Below are positions 11,061 to 21,447 of a DNA stretch of 64,000 bases, piece by piece. Numbering within the stretch: position 1 is the stretch's first letter; each line of letters opens with the position of its first letter. The notes beneath the pieces were generated by a model that had not been told where the DNA came from, searched no databases, and saw only the letters and a program-made list of their open reading frames with translations. The stretch is from Platerodrilus igneus (lineage: Eukaryota; Arthropoda; Insecta; Coleoptera; Lycidae), in NCBI GenBank assembly GCA_036346225.1, contig JARFIW010001480.1, forward strand, positions 13,113,001-13,177,000, written 5' to 3'. The position numbers and the translations under genes were made by a program.

Positions 11061-11629
11061 TATAATTACTAATTAGTTAGATTATAAAGCTCAACCCTAA
11101 CAATAAATCCCTGGCAATCGAATTAAGGTTATTGAAGCACTTACCATGAGATATTGTTATGTTGTCCTTCTCAGGGAGCGCGATCCTTTCTGCCTTGTCC
11201 TGTTGTTGCTTGTCCTGTAGGGTTTCTTTTGCGAGACGTTAAAGGAAGATAAGGTAGGTGGGGTGACAACACTCGCGTCAGCACTTCGGTACGATACGTT
11301 ATCGATGTGGTACAATCGAGACTTTTGAATAGTCGGTGGTCCTTACTTTTTAGGTTTTCTTCCACCAATTGAAGTCGAAGCATTTGCGCTGGTGTTCATG
11401 GGAGAGTAAACGCTTCTCACGTCGTAATCCTGCGTCAGTGCTTACGTTTGCAATGATAAGCCTGGCATCGGAATTTGTGTGAATGTTTCCATTCCCAGAG
11501 TTTCACAGCATCAGCGGAATTGCACTAATTAAACGGGGAGTTTATAACTATTAAGGAAAGGTCACTAACTCCCAAATTAAGAAATTTTATTTCTTAAACG
11601 ATTTAAAATAAAACGTCAGTGTACTCAAG

Positions 11630-12480
11630 CTTGGCTTTACGGAATCAACTATGCGGTTTTGTAAAACTTCCTGATTTTAAACTGCATAAGTGGTTTACTA
11701 AAGGATCTTCCTGCTTCGCAACAATTATCTTTACCTTACTTCTGTGCTAATCATGACACTCAGTCTCTATAAGTTCTGGGTGTTCAATGTATCCTACCTC
11801 AGAGACTTTTTATTTTCTAGTTCCGCTACATTGTATCGCCTGTACCAAACGCAACTTTCCTACTTAGCCCGTATTTGTGACGCTATAGGAATTTTATCTC
11901 TTGTAAGTTTTGGTAAAATATTTAATTAAGTGTTTGTGGTCTTTGAAATTAGACTGGAGTGGACCATCCCTCCCCCCGATTTACTTCGATAGTGGGAGAA
12001 ATATCTACATAAATTACCACATCTTTCCGACTTTACTTTACCACGCTTGCTACTTCCGTCACAATTTTCTACTTGTGAAGTTCATTTTTTTGCAGACGTT
12101 TTCGAACGTGGTTATTGTGTTGTCATTTATTTTCGTTTTCTTACCTCTTTCTCCGCTGAGGTTTGTTTAATTTGTGCTAAATCCAAAGCTGACTCGAAAA
12201 CTATTAGTCTTTATTTTCAAAACTTTTTATCCCCATATCCTTTGAAAAAATATTTCTTGGTCTGACTCCACTTTCGTTCTTTCTTTGATTCGTTCTCATC
12301 CGCAGACATTTGTCGCCAATCGAATTTCCTATATGCAGGAGAACACTTCCCGCGCTTCTTAGCATCATTTCTTTCCACTGAGAATTCTGCCGATGTGGAT
12401 CACGTGGTATGCTACTTTCCGACTTGTATCATTGTTTTCTATGGTGGGCGGCATCGGCTGCCTTGCATCGTTCCTTCGGC
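11630..12480 (+). pseudogene. BEL-1 RT C-terminus and RNase H remnant
   Basis: Visible blocks are FVKLPDFKLHKWFTKGSS, then in shifted frames a YLARICDAIGILSLVSFGKI segment near 11850, a WSLKLDWSGPSLPP segment, and the RNase H start with FADVFERGYCVVIYFRFL near 12090. ICAKSKADSKTISL and then a WSDST-type start followed by VANRISYMQENTS close the domain. These match the BEL/Pao RNase H layout. The coding frame changes at least four times. Confidence 0.78.
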
Positions 12481-12502
12481 ACTTACATTCCCTACATGTG
12501 AC

Positions 12503-12764
12503 TTTTCAATGCTCCACCCGAAGGCCAGAAAGCGAGTTTTCTTTTTATCTGAAAAATTTAGAATTTTGCCGACCCCTTGCTGTTCCAAGCAGGGTATGGG
12601 TCTTTAACGTGCGTGAAAACACTCACAAACGGGACCTTCATTTTACCCATCGTCCGAACGAGGTCGTATTTCGACTAACAATTTTCAGTCGGACCGTGTA
12701 GGGATTCGAACCCGGAACTTTGGGCGTAGTAGTCACACGCATACACTTACAGTTCACTCATTCC
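12503..12764 (-). mobile_element. tRNA-derived SINE, copy 2 (in BEL-1)
   Basis: Reverse orientation. Read on the - strand, the head ends with GGGTTCGAATCCC, an excellent pol III B box, preceded by gtatgcgtgtgactactacg as in copy 1. The body matches the other copies (ttttcacgcacgttaaagac and caaaattctaaatttttcag in this orientation). The tail has lost the 'aatgtagtacc' half and keeps ttcgggtggagcattg. It lies between the RNase H and integrase parts of BEL-1. Confidence 0.85.
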
Positions 12765-12789
12765 GCCTTTTAATTTTTCGGAAGGTCTT

Positions 12790-13158
12790 ATCGAGAATGG
12801 TTTTATTGTTTTGACCGCTGTCCCATCCATTTTTTAGATTGAGGAGCTTTTAGAAAGACATTCATCCCTTCAATTTATCATTCGCATTAGAGAGGGAATC
12901 TTACGGGTTGGTGGTCGTTCATCTCATGCACCCTTATCCTCTGACAAGAAGTTTCTCGCTCTTTTACCTAGTAAAAGTTGCTTTACAGATTTGTATATCA
13001 ATTTTGTTCATTTGAGATACTATCACGCTTGTATTTAAATGGTTGATTTTATCGTTCATCAACGTTTTTTTATTGTTTCAAGTCAACAGTCTATTTGTCA
13101 GTGTGCGACTTGTTGGAAAACTAATATAGCATCTTCTTCCATGCCGTGTCACTCAAGC
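12790..13158 (+). pseudogene. BEL-1 integrase zinc-binding region (5' part)
   Basis: The frame reads FIIRIREGILRVGGRSSHAP, KKFLALLPSKSCFTDLYINF and VHLRYYHACI, then FIVSSQQSICQCATCWKTN. The histidine pair and the CxxC give the HHCC zinc-binding module of retroviral-type integrases, in the version that precedes the BEL/Pao core. The coding sequence stops exactly where the nested LTR element begins (13159), and the core continues after 16618. Confidence 0.8.
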
Positions 13159-13509
13159 TGAAGAGGTTGAAACTGTTATTGCTGTAATTGAAATCTCAGT
13201 GGGTTCTTTATCAGTGGCGCGTGTAAATAAAAACAGAATTCGAATGCAAATTTAATACTATAAACCATATAACGTGTACAAAAACAAGCTTCTACATTAA
13301 ATATCAACGCGTATAAAAACACAAAGTACCTACAACACCGGATTGTGTTGTAGTCGCACTAATTATTATAGAAACAAATAATATGCTACTATCAACTAAC
13401 GATGCCCGGACGAAGCCCTCTAGCATCTACCCTCGCACACGTCAATTTCCCGACTGACTCTTTCTCTCTCTCTACCCCACTCATTGTCTTCGAGTCTGGA
13501 ACCACCACA
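13159..13509 (-). repeat. gypsy-2 3' LTR
   Basis: On the + strand it runs from TGAAGAGGTTGAAACTG to CTGGAACCACCACA. The element is on the - strand, so this is its 3' LTR. It is near-identical to 16264-16614; the main difference is in a CT-rich patch at about 13458-13475. Confidence 0.95.
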
Positions 13510-13523
13510 TAACCCCCCTACTT
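13510..13523 (-). promoter_or_regulatory. gypsy-2 polypurine tract
   Basis: On the - strand the bases next to the 3' LTR read AAGTAGGGGGGTTA, a G-rich purine tract in the position where plus-strand DNA synthesis is primed in LTR elements. Confidence 0.75.
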
Positions 13524-13695
13524 AAATCCAAATCACATAAATTAGGTTTAAGTATCAGTAGAAGCAAGAATACAATGATGTGTAATAATAATTGCGAATA
13601 GAATAACCTCTACCAATCAAAATAAACAAAAAAAAGTTAAAATATTATAGGCATCATGAATTCAACCATGACGTAAGAATAACAGAAGGAACAAC

Positions 13696-14834
13696 TTAAA
13701 GCTGCTTCCTTTCAACATCAACAGGCGTGGCAGCTTTGTATGCTTTAAGATTGATCACGTTCTGCCGTGACAGTTCGTTGCCCTGCGAGTCTCCAATTAT
13801 ATAAGAATTTGGCCCAGCTTGAGGCAACACATAAAAGGGCCCCGCATATAATAGGAAGAACTTTTGATGCATTTTCCTGCCGCAGCCGACATATAATGTG
13901 TTCTAGCTAGAACTTGACCCCCTTCCTTAAAAATAACCGGACAGATTCCCGCATTAAATTTGTGAACCCTACGCTGAGCCTTGGATTTTAACCTCTTGTA
14001 GGTCAATTGCCAAATGGTCTCCCGCGACGGTTCCGCAGTAGAGACCGCCGGAAAATCGTTTACCACAAAACCATTTTCTGCCTTAACCGATTCCTTCGCA
14101 ATACCCCCGTTTACTGTTTCTACCCCCCAAATTTTCTCCTTTTTCCTTATCCGCTCTTCTCCTTCCTGATCCTCCTTAAGCGACTTAACATATTGCTTTT
14201 TATACTTCGTGTTTACCACGGCTCCTTTTTCGACCCCTAAAAATTCGTCTTCGCTATAGTTATGGCGAGCTTCAGACATTTCCTTTATTGCCCCTTTCAT
14301 CCCTCCCGACGGCATTGTAACGGATTCACAACGGTTTATACTCAAATTAGCGTTGCTGATTTTAGGTTTAATATTTAACGTATGAGTATAACCCTGATGC
14401 CAAAACTGCAAGATTTCCTCCTTAAAATTTACTACTACCTGACATTTAAACATCCAATTCGACCCTAGTAACATGTCGCAATTTAAACCAGGTATAACTA
14501 AACACATAACGTCCATTTCTACGTCTCCTGCTTTAACAGGCAAACTTACCTGGGATTTAACGCGTTGCGTTCTACCTCCCACAGCCACGGCTATCGATAC
14601 ATTGGTAACCGGTAGGATGGGAATCTTCATTCCTTTCCCTGCCAGCTTATTATAAAAAGTCTCGGACACGGCACACACGTCCGAGCCACTATCCACTAAT
14701 GCCTCCACTCTTTCCCTTCCTACTAACATTGACACCGTTGGCGCAATTAGTTCACGATTTTCTGATTCGCTCTCAGAATCCGTTAAAATGTTTTCCATAT
14801 CCTTATCAAAGGAAGTTATATGATTTACGTTCAA
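13696..14834 (-). pseudogene. gypsy-2 protease joined to integrase C-terminal domain
   Basis: A 345-codon frame runs from 14834 down to 13797. Residues about 45-70 hold EALVDSGSDVCAVSETFY, the protease active site, and LLGSNWM follows near residue 120. A low-complexity lysine- and glutamate-rich stretch (about 175-255) leads directly into a C-terminal part with FKEGGQVLARTHYMSAA and YYMRGPF, which resembles the GPY/F-type integrase C-terminus. No RT, RNase H or integrase core lies between them. One base is missing in a T run near 13827; past it the second frame stays open with integrase-like sequence to a TAA at 13696-13698. Protease is probably functional in form; the rest is an internal-deletion product. 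Confidence 0.8.
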
Positions 14835-15601
14835 ATTAGGCGAGTCACCATTTTGATTGTTCGCATAATTTTGGTTTCCGAATGTCGGCTGCGTGTTTGA
14901 TTCGTCGCGACCGGTGTTATAGTTATCCGACGAGGATTAATGTCTCGTGGCGGCGGCCTATTCATAGTTCGGGTTAACCCCCCAGAATAAGTGTCGTCGA
15001 TTCTTTGTAAAAATTCCTCTACTGTGTGCGATGTGTGGAACCCATTTGTAATTATTCCACGTTGAACGTCCGCTGGAAAATGTTTGGAAAGCATAGTTAT
15101 TAATTTGTCGTCAGATATTTTTTCGGTTAAAAATCCCGCTCGATGCACCAAATTTAAAAAATACTCGGCCCTACTACCGGACTGATAACGACCATAGTTA
15201 AGTTCCATAAATAAATCCCTCTATTTTTCTAAGTTCCAGAATCTTTCTTGAAATGCGCGCCTAAAATCATCAAAAGTTTCAAAACTATCCTCTTTAATTG
15301 ACGTCCATTCTGCCGCTGTACCCCTAAGACAATTTAACGCCAGACCCTTCTTGTGTTGCTCAGGTACTCCGGCCTCCTCTAGTGTTTTATTTAATTTTTT
15401 CAAAAACCCCATTGCGTGAGTCTTTGAATTGGGGTAAAAACTTAAATTATTACCCCCCAATTCCCTCCAATTTGACAAATAGCTTTTATCATTAAGCTTT
15501 GGCGATCCGCTCGGAAACGAACCACTCGGCGACGGAATGAAATTTTTTGTTTCAGAAAGAACTGCTTCCTTAGTTTTAATTTTTGACTGTGCAGTATTCA
15601 A
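14831..15601 (-). pseudogene. gag: gypsy-2 Gag, split by a stop
   Basis: The first frame (15601 down to 15221, 126 codons) has a basic N-terminus, then FLKKLNKTLEEAG, GLALNCLRGTAAEWTS and DDFRRAFQERFWN, the core of a Ty3/gypsy retrotransposon Gag. A stop and a short gap follow. The second frame (15208 down to 14831) continues with ELNYGRYQSGSRAEYFLNL and FPADVQRGI, then an arginine-rich tail. No CCHC zinc knuckle is visible. Its end overlaps the protease frame by four bases, the arrangement expected when the two are linked by a frameshift. Confidence 0.78.
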
Positions 15602-16243
15602 ATAATCAACATGAACTGCTAAGTTGCTAACAGTATCGCCATACCCGTAGCTAATTTTAAAATTATGTTTTCTAAATCGACGGTTTTTGACTCCACGGAA
15701 TCATTCTTCTTTCTACCTTTACTTTTCGACATTTTTAACGGTTATTATCCTAATTGAACTCTTAATTTAATGGCAAACTGTTTATACATATTGCTAATCG
15801 CACGTTAAATAATGATAACAATTACTAGTTAATAAAAAAAAATTTTCATTAACCAACAAGTTTTTTGCTTCGATCGTATCCCGAATATTCAATAACCTCA
15901 GATATTAATATCATCATATCAAATAGCGCATTGCACCTTGACAAGCTCTAATATTCTATTTCAAAATAAACGCCAAATACCACTATCCTTGCAATGTACG
16001 TTATAAGAAAATAAACGATCTCACCAAACGTGTAGTAAGTCCGCTACAGGTTATCACTTTGAAGAGCAGCTGCAGGAAATCAGTTTTGAGCACTTTCTCG
16101 CCTACTAGATGTATCTTCGTGAAGCGGTTATGCCAACACTATAGTTCGTTATACTTTCGGTAACACTAATTTATTCGGTTAGTGATGTTATTTTGTTTTT
16201 GTAGTACAAATTAATACGAATTTAATCACACGGCCACCCTACA

Positions 16244-16261
16244 GCCCCACGTTGGGCGCCA
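16244..16261 (-). promoter_or_regulatory. gypsy-2 primer-binding site (tRNA-Lys type)
   Basis: On the - strand the 18 bases read TGGCGCCCAACGTGGGGC, two bases inside the 5' LTR. This is the classic primer-binding site complementary to the 3' end of the tRNA-Lys(1,2) type used by several retroviruses and gypsy-like elements. The stretch from 15602 to 16243 between this site and Gag has no gene. Confidence 0.93.
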
Positions 16262-16263
16262 GA

Positions 16264-16614
16264 TGAAGAGGTTGAAACTGCTATTGCTGTAATTGAAATC
16301 TCAGTGGGTTCTTTATCAGTGGCGCGTGTAAATAAAAACAGAATTCGAATGCAAATTTAATACTATAAACCATATAACGTGTACAAAAACAAGCTTCTAC
16401 ATTAAATATCAACGCGTATAAAAACACAAAGTACCTACAACACCGGATTGTGTTGTAGTCGCACCAATTATTATAGATACAAATAATATGCTATTATCAA
16501 CTAACGATGCCCGGACGAAACCCTCTAGCATCTACCCTCGCACATGTCAATTTCCCGACTGACCCCCTCTTTCTCTTTACCCCACTCATTGTCTTCGAGT
16601 CTGGAACCACCACA
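16264..16614 (-). repeat. gypsy-2 5' LTR
   Basis: Same 351-bp sequence as 13159-13509. As the element lies on the - strand this copy would carry the active promoter. Directly followed by the duplicated target bases AAGC and then BEL-1 integrase sequence. Confidence 0.95.
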
Positions 16615-16618
16615 AAGC

Positions 16619-17450
16619 TAAGCTCTTTTTAAATTCGCAAATTGATTTTGATTGCTTTTCTCTACTACTATGTCCCGAGCACGCAGGCAAAAGTGTTGAA
16701 AACATATTTATATCTCTTTATATGTATAGCTACCAAGTCACTTTACCTTGAATTAGTTTTTGATCTGTCAACCGACGCATTTCTACCATCTGTACGCCGA
16801 TTTATTGCCAGGCGTGGCTTCTGTGATCATCTAATTACGGCACAAATTTTGAGGGTGACCAAAAGCGGTTAATTTTTCTCGCAAAATCACCTGCCGCAAA
16901 AAACACATACCGTCCTCTGCGCCACTTTTTTGTGGTTTGTGGAAGGCGGGCGTGAAGTCTTTTAAAACCATACATCTTGGCACCATAAGTGAGCAAGTTC
17001 TGTCCTATGAGGAACTAGCCACTGTCTTTGGTCATCTTAAATTTGCGTCCTTTCACTACCCTGAACAATGGTCTCAACGACTTCAGTTGCCTGACACCAT
17101 GCTGCTTTCCTATTTTGGCCCCTTTTCTCGCTCTTCCAGAATCTACCTTTTCCAATCATTCGCTCAACCACCTCCAGTGAATTTATCAAGATTTCTGGTC
17201 TCGGTCGTCTAAGGAGTATTTGCATACTCTTCAACAACGGTCCAAATGGCACAAAACGTTTTCGCAGGTTCAGGTGGGACCTTTAGTGCTAATTAAAACC
17301 GTTAACGTTCCAGCGCTTCGATTGTCCCTTGGACATGTTATTGCGGTCCATCCAGGAGCTGATTGGGACGTTACGGTTATCATTCTCAAAATCGCACAGG
17401 ACAAACTAAAGCGTCCTGTCACGAAGCTCTGTCATTTACATGTGTTGTAA
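16619..17450 (+). pseudogene. BEL-1 integrase core and C-terminus
   Basis: Resumes BEL-1 after the nested element. The core segment reads YLYLFICIATKSLYLELVFD and then TDAFLPSVRRFIARRGFC, the D-containing first half of the BEL/Pao integrase core; a stop near 16870 interrupts. A second block (16937-17212) has WKAGVKSFKTIHL and LSYEELATVF, and the last (17220-17450) has LQQRSKWH, GPLVLIKTVNVPALRLSLGH, VHPGADWDV and KRPVTKLCHL, the characteristic end of the BEL/Pao polyprotein. Three frames are needed, so the gene is dead. Confidence 0.85.
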
Positions 17451-17593
17451 ATTTTTCGTTTTCGTTTTGATCAAGTAAATATTTTTCGGGTTCTCTTATA
17501 TTAACTAATTTTTTTCTTTTCTTTCTTTCCATTCCGTTCAACTCTTCGTAGTTAGTTTCTTTATAAATATGCCTTACATTTTGTTGGGCAGTA

Positions 17594-17855
17594 TGTTCCG
17601 TTTGTAATTATTGTTAAAATTAATTTTAATTATTGCTTAAGATGTAGCAGGTAAAATTCCCCTCCGTCGCGTATATCGTATAGTATATGGTTTTACCGCG
17701 ATTAACCTTCAAGTGCTTGTGTTGTTTGAGCCGCCACTGTACTTGTAAAACGCTGTTGTAATTGTGATATAAAGTTATTGGCGTTTTCCCGAGTTCCGTC
17801 AAAACAAGTCAACAGCTTCTTGTCGTCCTGCGGCCACTAAAAGTTGCAGTAATTA
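17594..17855 (+). repeat. BEL-1 3' LTR
   Basis: Begins TGTTCCGTTTGTAATTATTG and follows the 5' copy to aaaagttgcagtaattac. The two copies are much more diverged than those of gypsy-2 or BEL-2, so BEL-1 looks older than the element inserted in it, as nesting requires. Confidence 0.75.
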
Positions 17856-17859
17856 CTAT

Positions 17860-19261
17860 CCCTATTAAAAGAAATAATTTAGTATCGCTAAATAGTAAGT
17901 TTATAGTTATCAACAGTATTATACTTCTAAAAGTTAAGTTAGGAAAGACAGAGGTCGAGTAAGAATTTTTAGTAGTGCTAGGGTTGAGAGTTGATTCCAT
18001 TCTGAGAATAGATTTTATTAGTAAGATGAAAGCTACAATAGATACCGAGAACAAAGTAATGATTATGGCGGATGAAAGAAATAAATGGGGCGAGGAAGTC
18101 CATACAGAAATATAAGGAAATTATATGAATTTGAATTCCTTTGAGAAGAAGATGAAAGATAAACAAGACAAGAGTTTGAATATTTGGTGCCCGGGTAAAG
18201 TTAGAAAGAAAGTTGTATCTTTTTAGAGAAAAAGTCAGAATTATTGGAAAATGCAGGAGATAATGTTGAAGAGATTCAAATAATTGATGAAACGGGTGAA
18301 AATAGTATAATTGCAGGTGTGAAGAGGAGATAAAAGAAGTTTTTGTGAATGCAGCTCTTAAAATAAAATGAATACAGGTAATAAAATATTAGATAATGAA
18401 ATAAATTGGAAAGCTGAATTTAGTAATTTGTTTGGGATAATTTCAATTAAAGAATTAAATCTTTCTGTGAAATGGGGTATGTATAAATATGGAGGGGAAC
18501 GGCGTTTGGTTTCTCGAAACATTCATTTAATTATGCAGATGTGAGAAGAAATTGGAAGTCTAGGAAAAGAAAGAGATTGATGGAGTGAAAGAGTTTAGAG
18601 TATAAATGTAAACTAGCTTGAGAGAGAATTAGATGAGGAAAGAAAAAGTGTCATTAAATGTCCAGGTAAAGTTAAGAATGAGGTAGAATCATTACTGAAG
18701 AAATATTGTGATTTGGTAAATAGAGAGTCAAGTCAAGATAGAAGCTCTTAATACTGAATCATTTAGGACTAAAATTTTTCGATATAATGAAAATTAATTG
18801 AAATATGGCCGTTTGAAAATAATATGAGTAGGTTAAATACGGAGATTCTAGATCACAATTTATATGGCATGATTAGTACAGCTAAATAGGTGCTGTCACA
18901 ATTTCATGAAAACACCCCATATTATTCCAAGATGTGATAGTTTAGAGAAGAATCTGTTACAGTATGATGAGTAGTGTATGCAAAGGGAATTTTGATTGAG
19001 ATGAAACTTGATGAGACCTTGTGTAAATATGAGAATATTAAAAGTAAGATAGTAATGTTAGATTATAAGTGATATTGGGATAGAGTTAAGGAAAGTTTAA
19101 TTAATTTTACGATAGAAATAGATAAATTATTAAACAGAAAAGTCACTGTAAGAAAAGAATTATGGCTGTGTATTATAAATCTTATAGAAATAGTTGTAGT
19201 TAGTACATAATTAGAAATAAAAATGCAATAGAATGGCGCAGATTTCGAATTTTATTTTTTA
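17860..19261 (+). pseudogene. heavily decayed LTR-retroelement interior
   Basis: Near 17970-18060 one frame reads SILRIDFISKMKATIDTENK, which resembles the end of a gypsy-type aspartic protease (the I-L-G/x-D-F-L block). Further on, a CPGKV motif followed by a charged helix appears twice, near 18190 (CPGKVRKKVVSF) and 18660 (CPGKVKNEVESLLKKY), suggesting a local duplication or two overlapping relics of the protease-RT linker. No RT could be read. The strand is very A- and G-rich and the frames change constantly. Assignment is tentative. Confidence 0.4.
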
Positions 19262-19550
19262 ATTTGGGGGAGAATGACGTGATAAAGTGAACACGAGACG
19301 TCATTTAACGACAAATTCTATGAAAAGCTACCACCCAAGTGAAGTACTCGGGAAGAGTTGAATTTTCCCAATATTTAATTTTGCTACCTTGTATAAATTA
19401 ATGGTTGAAAGATACCATAAACAAAATATTTTAATAGCACCTAAATAGAAACCCCTTATTAACTATGTAGATAAATTCCTGTGTATTACATTTATTACAG
19501 AGTGTGAGACGAACAAAAACTTAAAAGTCTCTATTTTAAATCAATTTATT
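19262..19550 (+). repeat. possible polypurine tract and LTR of the preceding relic
   Basis: TTTGGGGGAGAA (from about 19263) is followed by TGACGTGATAAAG, the usual look of a polypurine tract joined to an LTR start. TGACGT at 19275 pairs with ACGTCA at about 19299. No second copy of this sequence is present, so the LTR call and its end are uncertain. Confidence 0.4.
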
Positions 19551-21023
19551 GCAACCGAGTGAGAACTTCATTTAAAATATAAATACAAAACTATTCATTT
19601 CATTACCATAAAAAGCATGCTTCCGGGTTTAGATTATTTGAAACAAAAATTTTCATTTTCTTGAAATTCATTTTAAGAGTTTTTAAACAACACATTTTAA
19701 TTGTAGAATTTTCGTTCATCAGTTACTATGAAATCTTTTTACACGTCTTAAAATCTAACTATTTCCCGTAAATAAATGGATGCTCCAATACAAAGAAATT
19801 CGCGATTATTAAATTGCAATAAAATTGATAAGAAATATTTTTATAGCTCTTCAGGTTGCAATATGAAAGAAAGAGACAGCGAACACTTTTCTTGTGCGTT
19901 ATAAGAAGATAAAGGACGCTTTTACAATAATCATAAATCACGACAATAGAAACCAATTGGATTATTAAAACCGTAAAATCCTCGGAAATATTACGGGTGT
20001 GTTACTATTCGACATGGATCAGAAATGATCTGGAAAATGACGTATAGAGATAATTTTGATATATAAACCAGAACTGTACTAAAAGGGGTCATTCAGTGAT
20101 TCTTTCCTAAACAAAACGATATGTAACATTCGCTATTTAATTCGTTTTACGAGGATAACAATGAAAGTTGGAGTAAAAATTAATTCATTCTGTATTCGGC
20201 ATTCAGATACGAGCAGAGTTGCATTCTTTAAATTTTCTACGACATGAAACTTATACGCTCGAACATTTTGAAATCCATTTCATTGACGTTCCACAAGTAA
20301 CGTAGAGTATCAAACGTACTTATTTGGTGAAAATAAGGAGGATTAATTACAGTAATATGGGTAATTACTACTGCTGAGTGTTTAATCAATAAAAAAATAA
20401 TGATGTACCTTGAAAACTGATGGAGAATTTAGATGGGACAGAAAGTATTTAATACCGTTAATTACGATTTGGATAAGCACTATTTAACATGGCAAGTATA
20501 AAATTTTGGTTCTTTGTTAATTGATAAGAATAATTGAATATTTTGTAATTTAAATTAGAAAAGGTTTTTAATTTATTAATTATGAAGCGGATAATTAAGA
20601 GAAGACTTTGAAGTCGAAGTTGAAGCATTTTGACGTTTAATAAATTATCTGTGGAGTATCATTGGCAAATTATACTCACGAACGGGGTAGTAAAAGTTAT
20701 GTAAATTATCCACAAGAGAAGATATTTGAATTTTATAAATTTAAGCAAAGACTAGGTAAGCATTATTTAGTGATAATTTGGGAATAAGTTTATGTATGAA
20801 CTTTAGTTGAAACTGTTTCATAAATTCTTAGGTATGAAAGAAAATATTTTTGAATGTATATGTGTTTCTTGAGATTGCTGTTTTATTTCATTTTGTAAAT
20901 TCCACAATATAATTTCCGTTGAGCTAGCCGGGTAAAGGAACATGAAAATAAGATAGTAATTTCAAAGTTCCCACCGCTGTACCTAAATCACGGCAATAAT
21001 TTGGATAAACCCCCCAACAACAA
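19551..21023. other. AT-rich gene-free stretch
   Basis: No coding similarity on either strand; the longest open frames are short and low in complexity. No repeat was recognised here apart from general AT richness. Confidence 0.6.
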
Positions 21024-21447
21024 GGTAGTCACTGTGGTAGTAAAATTTATATAAACTATCCCCCTAAGAAGGGAGGGGGTTTTAAATTTTGTTGTGTTGG
21101 GTGGTAATTGCATGGTAGTAGCGATATCCGTTGCAATTTTTGTAATCGGATTGGTAGTCCCTGTGGTACTGAATTTTATATAAACCAACCCCCTAAGGGG
21201 AAACGGGAGTTGAAAATTGTATTGTGTTGGATGGTAGTTGCGTGGTAGTAGCGATATCCGGTAAAAAAATTTTTAATAGGATTGGTAGTCCCTGTGGTAG
21301 TAAATTTTATATATATGAACCCCCTAAGAAGGGAGGGGGTTTTTAATTTTGTTGTGTTGGGTGGTAATTGCATGGTAGTAGCGATATCCGTTGCAATTTT
21401 TGTAATCGGATTGGTAGTCCCTGTGGTAGTGAATTTTATATAAACCA
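21024..21447. repeat. tandem repeat, ~130-bp unit, 3.2 copies
   Basis: The anchor ggtagtcnctgtggtag occurs at about 21024, 21153, 21283 and 21413, giving periods of 129-130 bp. Units 1 and 3 are nearly identical while unit 2 differs (aaggggaaacgggagttg in place of aagaagggagggggtt), so the array may be built from a 260-bp dimer. Units 1 and 3 hold an exact 8-bp inverted repeat, AACCCCCT or a one-base variant with AGGGGGTT. The open frames on the - strand only reflect the repeat. Confidence 0.9.

Larger units (their letters stand above)
13159..16614 (-). mobile_element. short Ty3/gypsy-type LTR element (gypsy-2), nested in BEL-1 integrase
   Basis: A complete terminal structure: two 351-bp LTRs beginning TG and ending CA on both strands, a 4-bp target duplication AAGC (13155-13158 and 16615-16618), a perfect 18-nt primer-binding site next to the 5' LTR, and a polypurine tract next to the 3' LTR. 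The LTRs differ at about 11 of 351 positions by eye, so this is one of the younger insertions here. The interior codes only for Gag, protease and the C-terminal integrase domain. RT, RNase H and the integrase core are absent, so it must have moved with enzymes from a relative or been deleted after insertion. Confidence 0.93.
7622..17855 (+). mobile_element. BEL/Pao LTR retrotransposon (BEL-1), decayed, host of nested insertions
   Basis: Two related LTR copies (7622-7894 and 17594-17855) bracket remnants in BEL/Pao order on the + strand: Gag with CCHC/HH zinc motifs, protease, RT, RNase H, then integrase. The element is interrupted by a SINE at 9344, a SINE at 12503 and a complete short LTR element at 13159-16614, so without these it would be about 6.2 kb. 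Every coding region has stops and frameshifts. I found no clear target duplication or primer site for this copy, which fits its age. Confidence 0.85.

Noticed and set aside
17860..19261. envelope gene of a retrovirus-like element
   Set aside because: The frames are too broken to show a signal peptide, cleavage site or membrane anchor; nothing specific supports it.
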